Below the pieces are notes generated by a model. The model did no database searches. It was given only the letters and a program-made list of their open reading frames with translations, and was not told where the DNA came from. Below, piece after piece: positions 24,519 through 32,832 of a stretch of DNA of 64,000 bases (positions within the stretch are counted from its first letter, which is position 1; the number at the start of each line of letters is the position of its first letter). The DNA comes from Allorhodoferax sp032337135 (GTDB taxonomy: Bacteria > Pseudomonadota > Gammaproteobacteria > Burkholderiales > Burkholderiaceae_C), in the NCBI RefSeq assembly GCF_032337135.1, contig NZ_JAVXZZ010000005.1, positions 62,001 through 126,000 on the forward strand, written 5' to 3'. The translations under genes were made by a program, and so were the position numbers.

Positions 24519-25364
24519 ATGTTTCAAACCTCTGTCTCCCCCCTGTCTCTCCGCCATGGCATGCGCAACGGCATCGGCAATGGTCGCAAGCCCCTGAGCG
24601 ACGACCAGATCCGCCGCGTGGCTCCCAGCGTTTTTGCCGAAACGCCTTGGACTGCCATGACCAACAAGTACCTCTTCATCCCCACTGGCGAAATCGTTTC
24701 GGCGATGCGCAAGGAAGGGTTCGAAGTGGTGCAGGCCTTGCAGGGCAACACCCGTATCGAAGGCAAGGGCGACTTCACCAAGCACATGCTGCGCTTTGCA
24801 CTCCCGCAGGCGCAACAAGTCAATGGCTCCGTCCCCGAGCTGGTGTTGATCAACAGCCACGACGGCACAACCAGCTATCGGCTGATGATGGGCATCTTCC
24901 GCATGATCTGCCAAAACGGCCTGCTCGTGGCCAGCAACGTCATCGAAGACCTCAAATTCCGCCACAGCAAGTCGCTCGCCGACGAAATCATTGAAGGCAC
25001 GGGAACCCTCGTTCGCGAGGTGCCGCGCGTCAATGACCAGATCGAGCGGCTGTCCAACATCCAGCTTCGCCCGCATGAAGCCGCAGCATTTGCTTCGGCG
25101 GCCCACCAGCTCCGGTGGGACGGGCATGCCCCTGTCGAACCGGCAAAGCTTCTGGACGTGCGCCGCCACGAAGACCGTGCACCAGATCTCTACACGACCC
25201 TCAATGTCGTGCAGGAGAACCTGATTCGTGGTGGTCTGAGCGGACGCACTGCCACCAACAAGCGCACTTCGACCCGTGCTGTGCAAGGTGTGACGGAAAA
25301 CGTTCGCCTCAACCAGGCATTGGCCGTCTTGGCCGATGAGCTTGCCAAGCACAAGGCGCACTGA
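24519..25364 (+). CDS. DUF932 phage/plasmid-related protein
   Basis: A 281-aa protein. The pattern KYLFIPTGEIVSAMRKEGFEV, LINSHDGTTSYRLMMGIFRMICQNGLL and the following helical region is typical of DUF932, widespread on phages and plasmids with no agreed function. AAAGGAA lies upstream of ATG 24519. It forms its own unit ending at a terminator. Confidence 0.85.
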   Translation: MFQTSVSPLSLRHGMRNGIGNGRKPLSDDQIRRVAPSVFAETPWTAMTNKYLFIPTGEIVSAMRKEGFEVVQALQGNTRIEGKGDFTKHMLRFALPQAQQVNGSVPELVLINSHDGTTSYRLMMGIFRMICQNGLLVASNVIEDLKFRHSKSLADEIIEGTGTLVREVPRVNDQIERLSNIQLRPHEAAAFASAAHQLRWDGHAPVEPAKLLDVRRHEDRAPDLYTTLNVVQENLIRGGLSGRTATNKRTSTRAVQGVTENVRLNQALAVLADELAKHKAH

Positions 25365-25382
25365 AGCCTTTGCTCTCCATCG

Positions 25383-25408
25383 AAAGCCCGCTTGTCGGGC
25401 TTTTTTTT
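25383..25408 (+). terminator. Intrinsic terminator
   Basis: AAAGCCCG/CGGGCTTT stem with eight T after the DUF932 gene. Confidence 0.8.
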
Positions 25409-25428
25409 CACCCAATTCAGGAGGAACC

Positions 25429-26061
25429 ATGTCGCTCCAAAACATCGAGGTGATCCGCCCAGGACACCCGCTCTACCAGACACATGATGTTTCACCAAAC
25501 ACCATGGACGTGATCAATGCCGCCTTGCAAAAGGACTGCGTTGCCCGCCGCATTCAAGCAAAGGGGATCAGCCCCAGAAGCGGCGATCCTGTGGGAGTGC
25601 GACTGAACATCAACGTGCTCAAGCACACAGGTGTCGCAGTTCACTCCATTCACAAAGCAACCAGCCCCGACGGACACACCCGGGGCAGGGGGCTGTACAA
25701 CAAGGAGGTCATCAGCTACCTCAACGTGGTCCAGCTGCACGACGCCTATTTCAACGTCCACCAGAAGGAGCGCGAGAAGATCGCACTGGGCGGCGCAAAG
25801 GCACCCATGGCCAGCGTGGATGGCCGGTTCTCCCGCATCGACGGTGAACCGGAATTCGGCGGACTCGAAGTGTCATTCAATCCGCATACGGTGCACCTGT
25901 TCGTTGACTCTCGTGGCTACGCTGTGCGTTACGCCGAAGAAGTCACGATTCTGGGACACCGGGTCTACGCAAGGGGAAAGGTCGAGTTCTACACGCCTGA
26001 CACCGCGCCAGCCCGCGCAGGTACGGCCCACTCGCTTGCTCGCCTAGTGGGGGAGCCATGA
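25429..26061 (+). CDS. Hypothetical protein (210 aa)
   Basis: ATG 25429 follows AGGAGGAACC, an excellent ribosome binding site; the in-frame extension to 25336 is not used. A soluble mixed-fold protein with no recognised motif. The stop overlaps the start of the PAPS-reductase-like gene (4 nt), so the two are coupled and probably act together. Confidence 0.6.
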   Translation: MSLQNIEVIRPGHPLYQTHDVSPNTMDVINAALQKDCVARRIQAKGISPRSGDPVGVRLNINVLKHTGVAVHSIHKATSPDGHTRGRGLYNKEVISYLNVVQLHDAYFNVHQKEREKIALGGAKAPMASVDGRFSRIDGEPEFGGLEVSFNPHTVHLFVDSRGYAVRYAEEVTILGHRVYARGKVEFYTPDTAPARAGTAHSLARLVGEP

Positions 26062-27134
26062 GCGCAGTCACCGCAACGATCCCTGAAAGACAGGCCCGCC
26101 GTGTTTTTCAACTCGACCTATTCAATGCAGACAGTGTTGAGTCACCGGCACCGGTTACGCTGACACTTGCGCAGCTTCTGACCTACGACATCATCTACGT
26201 GGGCTTCAGTGGGGGCAAGGATTCACTCGCGTGTGTTCTTCATCTCCTGGAGCTTGGGGTTCCGCGTGAGCGGATCGAACTTCACCATCATCTGGTGGAC
26301 GGTCGTGAATCCGAGCAGATGATGGACTTCCCTGTCACAGAAGCCTACTGCAGGGCAGTAGCTGCGTACCTGGGCATCCCGATCTACATGAGCTGGAAGG
26401 TCGGAGGGTTTGAAGGCGAAATGACCAGGCTGAATCAGCCTACCGGGCCAACACGCTTTGAAACGCCGGATGGCGAAGTCGTTCAAACAGGTGGCGAGTC
26501 CAACAAGGTAGGCACTCGTCGGAAATTCCCTCAAACCAGTGCATCCTTACAGTCGCGGTGGTGCTCCAGCTACCTGAAAATTTCCGTATGCGCAGCAACA
26601 ATCAACGGTCAGGACCGCTTTCTGAACAAGCGAACCCTGGTCGTCACTGGAGAGCGTGCACAGGAATCGTCGAGCCGAGCCAAGTACGCAAACTTCGAGC
26701 CGCACCGCACCGATGCAAGGGCAGGGCGCCTCAAACGCCAGGTCGATCACTACCGTCCGGTGCACGCTTGGACGGAACAAGAGGTGTGGGCCATCATCGA
26801 GCGCTTCGCCATACGCCCACATCCTGCCTATGCCGCAGGGTACGGGCGTTTGAGTTGCGCTCTGTGTATCTTCGGAAACCGCAATCAATGGGCCACCGGA
26901 CGCCACATCCTTCCTCGTCAGTTCGAAAAGGTCAGGGCGTATGAAGCGGAGTTTGGTGTGACCATTCACCGAAAGCACGATGTGCTCACATTGGCCAACG
27001 AGGGCACGCCCTACAGTACGGCCACACCATCACTGATCGATCTGCTGCGAATCGCGAATTACGACTTGCCAGTACGGATGTCACCATGGGAATTGCCTGC
27101 GGGCGCCTACGGCGACTCCAATGGGTCCCCATAA
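26058..27134 (+). CDS. PAPS reductase/ATP-pyrophosphatase family protein
   Basis: A 358-aa protein with the PP-loop SGGKDS at residues 51-56 and later Cys residues including CALC near 271-274. Members include PAPS reductases, sulfate adenylyltransferases and DndC of the DNA phosphorothioate system. The enlarged insert and lack of dnd neighbours argue against a full Dnd locus, so a role in assimilation is no more likely than one in nucleic-acid modification. Translationally coupled to the gene upstream. Confidence 0.75.
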   Translation: MSAVTATIPERQARRVFQLDLFNADSVESPAPVTLTLAQLLTYDIIYVGFSGGKDSLACVLHLLELGVPRERIELHHHLVDGRESEQMMDFPVTEAYCRAVAAYLGIPIYMSWKVGGFEGEMTRLNQPTGPTRFETPDGEVVQTGGESNKVGTRRKFPQTSASLQSRWCSSYLKISVCAATINGQDRFLNKRTLVVTGERAQESSSRAKYANFEPHRTDARAGRLKRQVDHYRPVHAWTEQEVWAIIERFAIRPHPAYAAGYGRLSCALCIFGNRNQWATGRHILPRQFEKVRAYEAEFGVTIHRKHDVLTLANEGTPYSTATPSLIDLLRIANYDLPVRMSPWELPAGAYGDSNGSP

Positions 27135-27146
27135 TCCCCCCAATCA

Positions 27147-27177
27147 AGCCAGGCTCAATGAGCCTGGCTTTTTTTTG
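27147..27177 (+). terminator. Intrinsic terminator
   Basis: AAGCCAGGCT/AGCCTGGCTT stem plus eight T, ending the 25429-27134 unit. Confidence 0.8.
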
Positions 27178-27521
27178 CTCTTTTGACGAACACTCGCGAA
27201 AGCGCAACGAATTTGCAAAACTTTGCACAATTTAAGACCGCTTACTACTAATTTTTGAAGAAAGAAATACAAATTTTGAACAAAGTAAATAAAATTGACA
27301 CTGACAAGGAAGTTTTCTTTAGCAGGACTTGTTCCTCACTGGCGAGTTACGCGACTCATACTCCTTACTTGTCACTCAGCGATCGGGTTCGGTCGTTTAG
27401 CTCTTCGGGGCCTGAGTCTTCCTGTGCAATCCGGGATCGAAACACTGCGATCACCAGCCCGGACTGGCCGCAGTACAAGCAGGCGCTAGTGGCACAGCAC
27501 GGCGCACACAACCCCTACCTG
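27178..27521 (+). promoter_or_regulatory. ACTCATA leader 7, orphan, in a gene-poor AT-rich gap
   Basis: A gap without a convincing gene. It has an AT-rich stretch (27225-27320), TTGACA at about 27295 with TTTAGC 17 bp later, and ACTCATA at 27354-27360. No start codon with a ribosome binding site follows before the terminator at 27522. A frame ending near 27578 (SPDWPQYKQALVAQHGA) may be a remnant. It could be a small RNA of about 230 nt. Confidence 0.45.
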
Positions 27522-27549
27522 GGCCCGGCTTCGGTCGGGCCTTTTTTTT
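27522..27549 (+). terminator. Intrinsic terminator
   Basis: GGCCCG-GCTTCGGT-CGGGCC stem followed by eight T; ends the orphan leader 7 transcript. Confidence 0.8.
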
Positions 27550-27559
27550 GGCCCAGCTA

Positions 27560-27657
27560 TTGGCAAACCACTCGGTAGGGCTCTACAATGGCGTCGTCTT
27601 TTGACACCTGCGCAAGCAGCTTTCAAGGGTTCTACGACCCCACTCATACCCCTCACG
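27560..27657 (+). promoter_or_regulatory. ACTCATA leader 8 with promoter
   Basis: -35 TTGGCA (27560-27565), 18-bp spacer, -10 TACAAT (27584-27589), CTTTT at 27598. A GGGT-ACCC hairpin precedes ACTCATA (27642-27648), which lies only 9 nt before the ATG at 27658; no Shine-Dalgarno is seen. Confidence 0.6.
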
Positions 27658-27885
27658 ATGATCTTTCCGAATCCCAACAACAAGGGAGTAGGCAAGCTCA
27701 CAATTGCCGAACGTTCCAACCTCGGTTCAACGCTCGAAGAGCTCGGCCTCGATCCCAAACAAAATCTCGCTGCAGACGATGTCATGCAAGCAATGCTGCT
27801 CAATGCAGCTAAAGCGCATGATCAAAAGCATCCCGGCAGCAACCAGGTTCAAGCGGCACGCAATTTCCGCAACAACCGAAAGTAA
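27658..27885 (+). CDS. Hypothetical protein (75 aa)
   Basis: A small helical protein (VGKLTIAERSNLGSTLEELG ... AADDVMQAMLLNAAKAHDQK). ATG 27658 is the only in-frame ATG after the leader. The heptamer ACTCATA sits where a Shine-Dalgarno would be, so the leader may directly control its translation. It is followed by a terminator before the PRTRC genes. Confidence 0.55.
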   Translation: MIFPNPNNKGVGKLTIAERSNLGSTLEELGLDPKQNLAADDVMQAMLLNAAKAHDQKHPGSNQVQAARNFRNNRK

Positions 27886-27959
27886 CCCCGTTCCCCGGCG
27901 CCGCCCACGTCACACGACCTGAGCGACGCTTTCACATCGGCTCGTTGAGAGCCACAAGC

Positions 27960-27998
27960 AATCGCAAAGACCTTCCCCGAGGTCCTGCGATTTTTTTT
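27960..27998 (+). terminator. Intrinsic terminator
   Basis: AATCGCA/TGCGATT outer stem enclosing GACCT/AGGTC, then eight T. Located between the 27658 gene and the PRTRC cassette. Confidence 0.7.
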
Positions 27999-28020
27999 CG
28001 TTCTCGAAAGGAATCCCCCC

Positions 28021-28545
28021 ATGTTTTTGAAAACTTTGTGCGACCTCGCGATGGTCGCCGACTCCGTGCAACTGCACGTGATGAAGATCCAAGGAAGTGA
28101 CCAGTTCCAGGTGGTGATCCAGCCCAGCCTCGCGCTGGCTGAAAAGCACCCCGCTCTGGCCCAGCCCCTGATGGTGACCGAAACCGCAGACAAGCTGGAG
28201 GCGGAAGTCGTCACGGCGTTGACGCAGTTCACGCCGATGGTTGATACCGCCAAGGCCAATCTGGCACAGATCCAGAGCAGTCTGGATGCAGCTCTTCAAG
28301 CGGCCCGTGACAAGGCAGCCAACAAGAAGCCGACGGCCCCCGCCACCAAAGCTGGAGGCGGTACGACTACCAGTGCGGTCAAGCCGACAACCCCCATGCA
28401 GAAGCCCACGGAAAGTGCGCCCGACCTCTTCGGGCCTACGCCATCCGCGAGCAGTACGCAACAGGACGCGGGGACATCCGAGCCAGTGATGGCAGGTACC
28501 GGTGATGACGATGATGACGATCTCCCCGGTTTCCCCGGAATGTGA
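28021..28545 (+). CDS. PRTRC system protein E
   Basis: A 174-aa protein recognised as PRTRC E by its N-terminal pattern (VQLHVMKIQGSDQFQVVIQP) and position before PRTRC C. It has a central helical region, a Lys/Pro/Thr linker and an acidic C-terminus (GDDDDDDLPGFPG). AAAGGAA lies upstream of ATG. PRTRC cassettes are conserved on plasmids and are predicted to form a ubiquitin-like conjugation pathway; E itself has no known role. Confidence 0.8.
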   Translation: MFLKTLCDLAMVADSVQLHVMKIQGSDQFQVVIQPSLALAEKHPALAQPLMVTETADKLEAEVVTALTQFTPMVDTAKANLAQIQSSLDAALQAARDKAANKKPTAPATKAGGGTTTSAVKPTTPMQKPTESAPDLFGPTPSASSTQQDAGTSEPVMAGTGDDDDDDLPGFPGM

Positions 28546-28553
28546 GGTGCACG

Positions 28554-28751
28554 ATGGCAATCACGACTGCAAAGCGCACCATCCAATTTGAAGGCCGGAA
28601 CCTTCAAGACATCCCCGGCATGAACGCTGAGCAAATGCGCCAGCACTACGCCAACATCTACCCGGAACTGTCCACCGCCACAGTGCAGGAAGAAGTGACA
28701 CCGCAAGGCATCACCATCACCTACACCACTGGCTACAAATCCAAGGGCTGA
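28554..28751 (+). CDS. PRTRC system protein C (ubiquitin-like)
   Basis: A 65-aa protein. PRTRC C proteins are classed as prokaryotic ubiquitin-like (Prok_Ub) modifiers. The fold fits: a short N-terminal hairpin, one helix (about 25-38) and a C-terminal strand ending in YKSKG. The last residue is a single Gly, the position that ubiquitin-like modifiers use for activation. It lies 9 nt after PRTRC E, in the same operon. Confidence 0.8.
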   Translation: MAITTAKRTIQFEGRNLQDIPGMNAEQMRQHYANIYPELSTATVQEEVTPQGITITYTTGYKSKG

Positions 28752-28774
28752 GACTCAACACCCCATCCCTTCAA

Positions 28775-28810
28775 AGGCAAGCCCCAGTTCGGGGCTTGCC
28801 TTTTCTTTTT
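28775..28810 (+). terminator. Intrinsic terminator within the PRTRC cassette
   Basis: AAGGCAAGCCCC/GGGGCTTGCCTT stem and T-tract between PRTRC C and the next genes. It may reduce F-B-A-ThiF expression relative to E-C, giving more modifier than enzyme. Confidence 0.75.
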
Positions 28811-28820
28811 GGAGCCCACC

Positions 28821-29030
28821 GTGGACAAAAAAGCCTTTCAACAACTCTGCCGTGAGCAGCTGCAACAGCCCCTCACAAAACGTGCCCCTATCGGGGTCGC
28901 AGGTATCAAACCGACAAAGGACCACACCCAATGTCTGAAGAAATTGCAACACTTGCTCGCCCAAAGCGCAAGCGACTACAGCCCGCGCGTCAGCCTGCCC
29001 AGCGGCATGCTGCCACCGATGCCGTACTGA
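28821..29030 (+). CDS. Possible small protein overlapping PRTRC F (69 aa)
   Basis: GTG 28821 has TTGGAG six bases upstream. The frame (KKAFQQLCREQLQQPL ... SLPSGMLPPMPY) reads like protein. It overlaps the first 100 bases of PRTRC F in another frame, so either F begins later or both are translated. Position suggests a PRTRC-associated small protein. Confidence 0.4.
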   Translation: MDKKAFQQLCREQLQQPLTKRAPIGVAGIKPTKDHTQCLKKLQHLLAQSASDYSPRVSLPSGMLPPMPY

Positions 29031-30283
29031 CACAGCCAGCGCGCTGTGCCATCGATCTGCCAACCCTGGCACCGGACATCCCACGTACCATCACCTTGGC
29101 TTTGGAGACCAAGGACACTGGCTGCCTGACGGACGCCATGCTCAACCTGGCCTTGCTGGGAAGCGCCTTGCCCGACTTTGAACTGCACCAGGACAAGACA
29201 TTCGCACAGAACGTCATCCTGGCTGCCGACCACCGACTGCACCGTGCCATCGCCCCTCTCCAAAGCAGCATTTCGCTGCGCTGGTGGGGAAGTGCCGCGG
29301 CAGCGGCGAGCGGTACCAACCCAGTCGATCAAGGCTCAGACACCAAAAGCGTTGACGCCGATCAGGAACCCCACCTCGGCGCCCACGCCGTCATCGAATT
29401 CGATCTAGAAAAGGATGGCGACGTGCATCACGCAGCCACCCTGACCAACAGCTCGAAGCGTCTGATGCAATGCGAGACCATTTGCCCCGGATTCACGCAC
29501 CTGCTGTACACCGTACTCGATTGCGTCAACGACGCCGTCTGGCCCATCTTCACCCCGAGAACCCTCTGGAACTATCAACAGCTTGGTATGGACGGCTGGT
29601 TCATGGCAGACAAGATGTGCGACGCAGAGATCGTCAAGAACTGGATGCAGGAATACTGCTACGAAGAAGAACTGGCCGAGAAATATGGCACCGGTGCGAT
29701 TGAAGACATCGATCCCGCCAATGCCCTGTCCATCTACGCCGAAGAAGTAGGGGGTGTCCTGCCCAGCGACTACATCCGCTACTTTGGCCGTGCGGCCATT
29801 GGTGAATGGCGTCTGGACCGGACTTCTCCCCACGAATCCATACCAGACCCCAAAGACAGGATCGCAGCCGACCTGTGCTGTGCCATGGCCAGCGTGGAAG
29901 CACGCCTGGACTGGTGCCCGGCCGCTGCCTTTGCGCTGCGTCAACTGCAGGCCATGCATTCCATGGTGCGCAGGATCGACGCCGGCGCCCGCCTGGCGCA
30001 AGGGGCGAACAATTGCTGCCAGCCCAGCTGGGCGGCATTGCAACTTTTCCGGTTCGGCAACGGTCGCGAAAACGAGCACTTTGGCCGCCTGCTGGACGAC
30101 GCATGCCGCGGCGCTCAGGAGTCCGGCGACACCGTCGATGTGGCCGGTTGGCTTAACGCCAACCTGTCCACACCTGACAAAGCCGCCACCGTCATCAACA
30201 ACATGGAAGAGGGTATTGCAGTGCTTCGGAGCACCTGCACGCTGATCCTCGACCTCTTCTACGACCCTACCCAAGATGAATAA
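28931..30283 (+). CDS. PRTRC system protein F
   Basis: A 450-aa protein placed as PRTRC F by the segment DLPTLAPDIPRTITLALETKD and its position before PRTRC B. The first ~35 residues may not be native because an overlapping frame precedes it. It contains acidic and Cys-containing stretches (YCYEEELAEKYG). Its role in the cassette is unknown. The stop overlaps the start of PRTRC B. Confidence 0.75.
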   Translation: MSEEIATLARPKRKRLQPARQPAQRHAATDAVLTQPARCAIDLPTLAPDIPRTITLALETKDTGCLTDAMLNLALLGSALPDFELHQDKTFAQNVILAADHRLHRAIAPLQSSISLRWWGSAAAAASGTNPVDQGSDTKSVDADQEPHLGAHAVIEFDLEKDGDVHHAATLTNSSKRLMQCETICPGFTHLLYTVLDCVNDAVWPIFTPRTLWNYQQLGMDGWFMADKMCDAEIVKNWMQEYCYEEELAEKYGTGAIEDIDPANALSIYAEEVGGVLPSDYIRYFGRAAIGEWRLDRTSPHESIPDPKDRIAADLCCAMASVEARLDWCPAAAFALRQLQAMHSMVRRIDAGARLAQGANNCCQPSWAALQLFRFGNGRENEHFGRLLDDACRGAQESGDTVDVAGWLNANLSTPDKAATVINNMEEGIAVLRSTCTLILDLFYDPTQDE

Positions 30284-31010
30284 CTCAAGCTCTTTTATGT
30301 CGGAAAGCAATCCGACACCTCAACTGACCCATGCCATGCTGGTATGGACGCTGAACGACGGTCACGTCCCCGCCTATGCCAGCATCAACCCCGTCAAGGA
30401 TGGGGTGGTGCAACATCAGAAGGACGCTGTGAGCAGCAAGCAATTGCTGCAATTCAGCCAGGATCTGATCGCGCCGCTGGCCAAGAACGCCCTCAAGGAC
30501 CGCAAGGTCGAAATCACCCCGTCCACGGTGCTGCTCAGCGATCCGATCAACGATCTGACCGTCTGGTGGCGCCCGGGCCGTCCCACCCCGCAGTTTTTCG
30601 ATTGCGATGAGTTGGGGACGATTCAGGGGGTGTGCCATATGCCCGGCCTTGTGTTCGCCCAAAAAGGGCGCAGTCTGTCGATATGCGCCGTCGCAGGAAA
30701 CTACCGGCCACTCAATGAATCGGCCGTCTTTCATGCCCCGATGTTCAATACCGGAAATAGGGGCGATGTGTGTCTCGGAGGTGTTCGATTGAAGCCCATT
30801 CAACAATGGGCCGACATCGACACCAACGAAACAGCGTTTCTGCGTGGCATCAACACCCACCCCAACGGAAACCACGTCAAGACCAGCTATCCCACCGGAC
30901 TGTTTGCTCTGTGGCGTGACCTGATAGGCAATCCCCAGATGGAGTGGGACGATGCATGGCTCACCCCCATGAAAACGACCCTCCAGCAATGGATCAAGGG
31001 GTGCCTGTGA
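30276..31010 (+). CDS. PRTRC system protein B (E2-like)
   Basis: A 244-aa protein. PRTRC B is assigned to a prokaryotic E2 (UBC) family. The visible support is HAPMFN (H153) followed by GDVCLGGVRL, placing Cys166 where E2 enzymes hold the catalytic cysteine after an HPN motif. It should accept the ubiquitin-like protein from the ThiF E1. The start may be 30276 or 30297. It overlaps both neighbours. Confidence 0.8.
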   Translation: MNNSSSFMSESNPTPQLTHAMLVWTLNDGHVPAYASINPVKDGVVQHQKDAVSSKQLLQFSQDLIAPLAKNALKDRKVEITPSTVLLSDPINDLTVWWRPGRPTPQFFDCDELGTIQGVCHMPGLVFAQKGRSLSICAVAGNYRPLNESAVFHAPMFNTGNRGDVCLGGVRLKPIQQWADIDTNETAFLRGINTHPNGNHVKTSYPTGLFALWRDLIGNPQMEWDDAWLTPMKTTLQQWIKGCL

Positions 31011-31654
31011 TGCAGATCGATTCCGCCATTCTGGATGCGTCTTTGCGTGCACAGCTACCCCTGTTGGAGATCGGCATATACGCCCCTTTCCAACCCCTGC
31101 ACGAACCCGGCGCGCGATTGCTGCTGACGGCCCACGGGCTGATGCTGGAGTCGTGCAACGGCGTCGTTCACGCCGTAACGCCTTTGGGCAGTTACGACTC
31201 GCCCATCCGACTGCCCTACGGGAAAGTCGAAACCGGCGTGCACGTGATCGATGAAGCCAGCTACCGCGAGCTGCAGGCCTTCACCAAGGAGTTCGTAGAC
31301 ATTGCTGCACGTCATGCGCCCAAGGAAACCCTGATGCTGGTCGTCAAGGCACCCGGGCGGCCGATGCGCAGCATCCGCGCCTCGCTCAATGAAACCACCG
31401 CTTCGCTGGACTACCAGGATTGGGTACACATGGAAGAGGGCGAGCAGATCCTGCTCGACATCCACAGCCACGGTAGCCACGAGGCATTTTTCTCACCGAC
31501 GGACGACCGCGATGACACCCGCTTTCGCGGGCACCTCAAGCTCAGCTGCGTCATAGGCCATGCGGACACGTCCCAGCCGACGCAAGCGCAGCGCTGGGTC
31601 AGCCGAGGTCATGTTTTCTGTCAAACCCAACCCGCCCGCGTGGCGTTCAACTAG
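31010..31654 (+). CDS. PRTRC system protein A (JAB/MPN metalloprotease-like)
   Basis: ATG 31010 overlaps the previous stop. Residues H152, H154, S162 and D165 form the exact JAMM signature HxHx7Sx2D, the zinc site of JAB peptidases that remove ubiquitin or mature ubiquitin-like precursors. A glutamate upstream would be the catalytic base (several candidates, for example E142, E143 or E145). It would process or deconjugate PRTRC C. All metal ligands are present, so it is probably active. Confidence 0.85.
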   Translation: MQIDSAILDASLRAQLPLLEIGIYAPFQPLHEPGARLLLTAHGLMLESCNGVVHAVTPLGSYDSPIRLPYGKVETGVHVIDEASYRELQAFTKEFVDIAARHAPKETLMLVVKAPGRPMRSIRASLNETTASLDYQDWVHMEEGEQILLDIHSHGSHEAFFSPTDDRDDTRFRGHLKLSCVIGHADTSQPTQAQRWVSRGHVFCQTQPARVAFN

Positions 31655-31663
31655 GAGGGCTTC

Positions 31664-32479
31664 ATGCTCGTTCATCAATTCAGGACCAGCGTGGGCAAAC
31701 CGCCCGGCCTGGTCATCACCTATGACACCATTCACCTCATCGGTGCAGGTGGCAACGGTGCCCCGATGCTCATGCGCTTGCACAAGATCCACACCACCCT
31801 GCGCGCCCTCGGGCGCTCGGGACTGAAGGTCATCGTGTGGGACATGGACACGGTGTCGCCGTCCAACATCGGCCGCCAACCCTTCTACCCGGCAGACATT
31901 GGACGCAACAAGGCCGATGTTCTGATCTCCCGGCTCAAGATGATCGATCCGTCGATCCATCATTGGCAAGCGCGATCAGAAAGGTTCACGCAAGACTCCG
32001 AAATCGGCAACACGCTGATGGTGATCACTTGTGTGGACAACAAGGAAGCACGGCGCGCTGTGCATCGGGCAGTTTTTGAAACTGAACGCGCACTGTACTG
32101 GCTCGACCTGGGCAATGAAGCCGATTCCGGCCAAATCGTTCTGGGGGAGGCCAAGCATTTGAGACGCACGCTGCGCCTGCCGGTGGTTACCGAGCTGTAT
32201 CCCGAGATCCTGGACGAATCCATCCCGGAAGATGATTCGCCCAGCTGCTCGACGGAAGAAGCCATCCGCAAGCAGGGCCTGTTCGTTAACGAAATCGTGG
32301 TCGGCCATGCCGCAGATCTGATCTGGGAGGGCTTGCACAAAGGCACGGTGACAAAACCCGTGATCTATGTGAGCACCATGCGCCACACTGTCAACAGTGT
32401 CGGCATTGACCCCGAGTTCTACAAGCGAAAAGGCTTCAAGCCTGGTCGTCGCAACAACCCGCTCATCATCAAGGTGTAG
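31664..32479 (+). CDS. PRTRC system ThiF family protein (E1-like)
   Basis: A 271-aa adenylating enzyme. The nucleotide-binding GAGGNG is at residues 27-32, the D-x-D...SNIGRQ block at about 60-72 and Lys83 in DIGRNKAD. These match ThiF/MoeB/E1 enzymes that adenylate the C-terminal Gly of a ubiquitin-like protein. A candidate transfer Cys lies in SPSCST (about 198). GGAGG precedes ATG. It completes a C-B-A-ThiF set in one unit. Confidence 0.9.
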   Translation: MLVHQFRTSVGKPPGLVITYDTIHLIGAGGNGAPMLMRLHKIHTTLRALGRSGLKVIVWDMDTVSPSNIGRQPFYPADIGRNKADVLISRLKMIDPSIHHWQARSERFTQDSEIGNTLMVITCVDNKEARRAVHRAVFETERALYWLDLGNEADSGQIVLGEAKHLRRTLRLPVVTELYPEILDESIPEDDSPSCSTEEAIRKQGLFVNEIVVGHAADLIWEGLHKGTVTKPVIYVSTMRHTVNSVGIDPEFYKRKGFKPGRRNNPLIIKV

Positions 32480-32494
32480 CGCACTTCCATCTGA

Positions 32495-32528
32495 AACCAC
32501 GCCGACCCAATCGGCGTGGTTTTTTTTT
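32495..32528 (+). terminator. Intrinsic terminator
   Basis: AACCACGCCGA/TCGGCGTGGTT stem plus T-tract, ending the PRTRC operon and possibly serving the convergent regulator gene too. Confidence 0.85.
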
Positions 32529-32535
32529 GCCCTGA

Positions 32536-32832
32536 CTAACCCCAGGGCCGCCCGAATCCAGCGCATTCAGCGCGAACGGAATCGAGCAGCTCATCCAGCT
32601 CGTCCAAGCTAGATGAGTAGGCCATCGCTAACAGCGTCAGGGGTTGCATCTCCAGGCAATCCGCCAACTGATCAACTTTGCTGAGGGTGGGAGACTTCAA
32701 ACCTCGCTCAAGCGTGCTGACGTAGGTCCTACTTGAATGAACGCTGAAGTCTTCCTGGCTCATTCCCCTGAATTGTCTGGCCCCCCTGAGAGCCTGAGCA
32801 AAACTGCTCTTATTTTTTGTGGTCTTGCGCAT
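32536..32832 (-). CDS. XRE-family HTH regulator (98 aa)
   Basis: The segment QALRGARQFRGMSQEDFSVHSS...YVSTLERGLKSPTLSKVDQLADCL is a canonical Cro/CI-type helix-turn-helix (residues about 13-65), followed by a short acidic dimerisation tail. Convergent with the PRTRC operon. It probably represses a promoter in the 364-bp gap upstream of its start. Confidence 0.85.
   Translation of the reverse strand: MRKTTKNKSSFAQALRGARQFRGMSQEDFSVHSSRTYVSTLERGLKSPTLSKVDQLADCLEMQPLTLLAMAYSSSLDELDELLDSVRAECAGFGRPWG

Noticed and set aside
27350..27440. Possible tRNA in the gap with GGTTCGG-like sequence
   Set aside because: No cloverleaf can be drawn; the T-arm-like piece lacks matching acceptor and anticodon arms.
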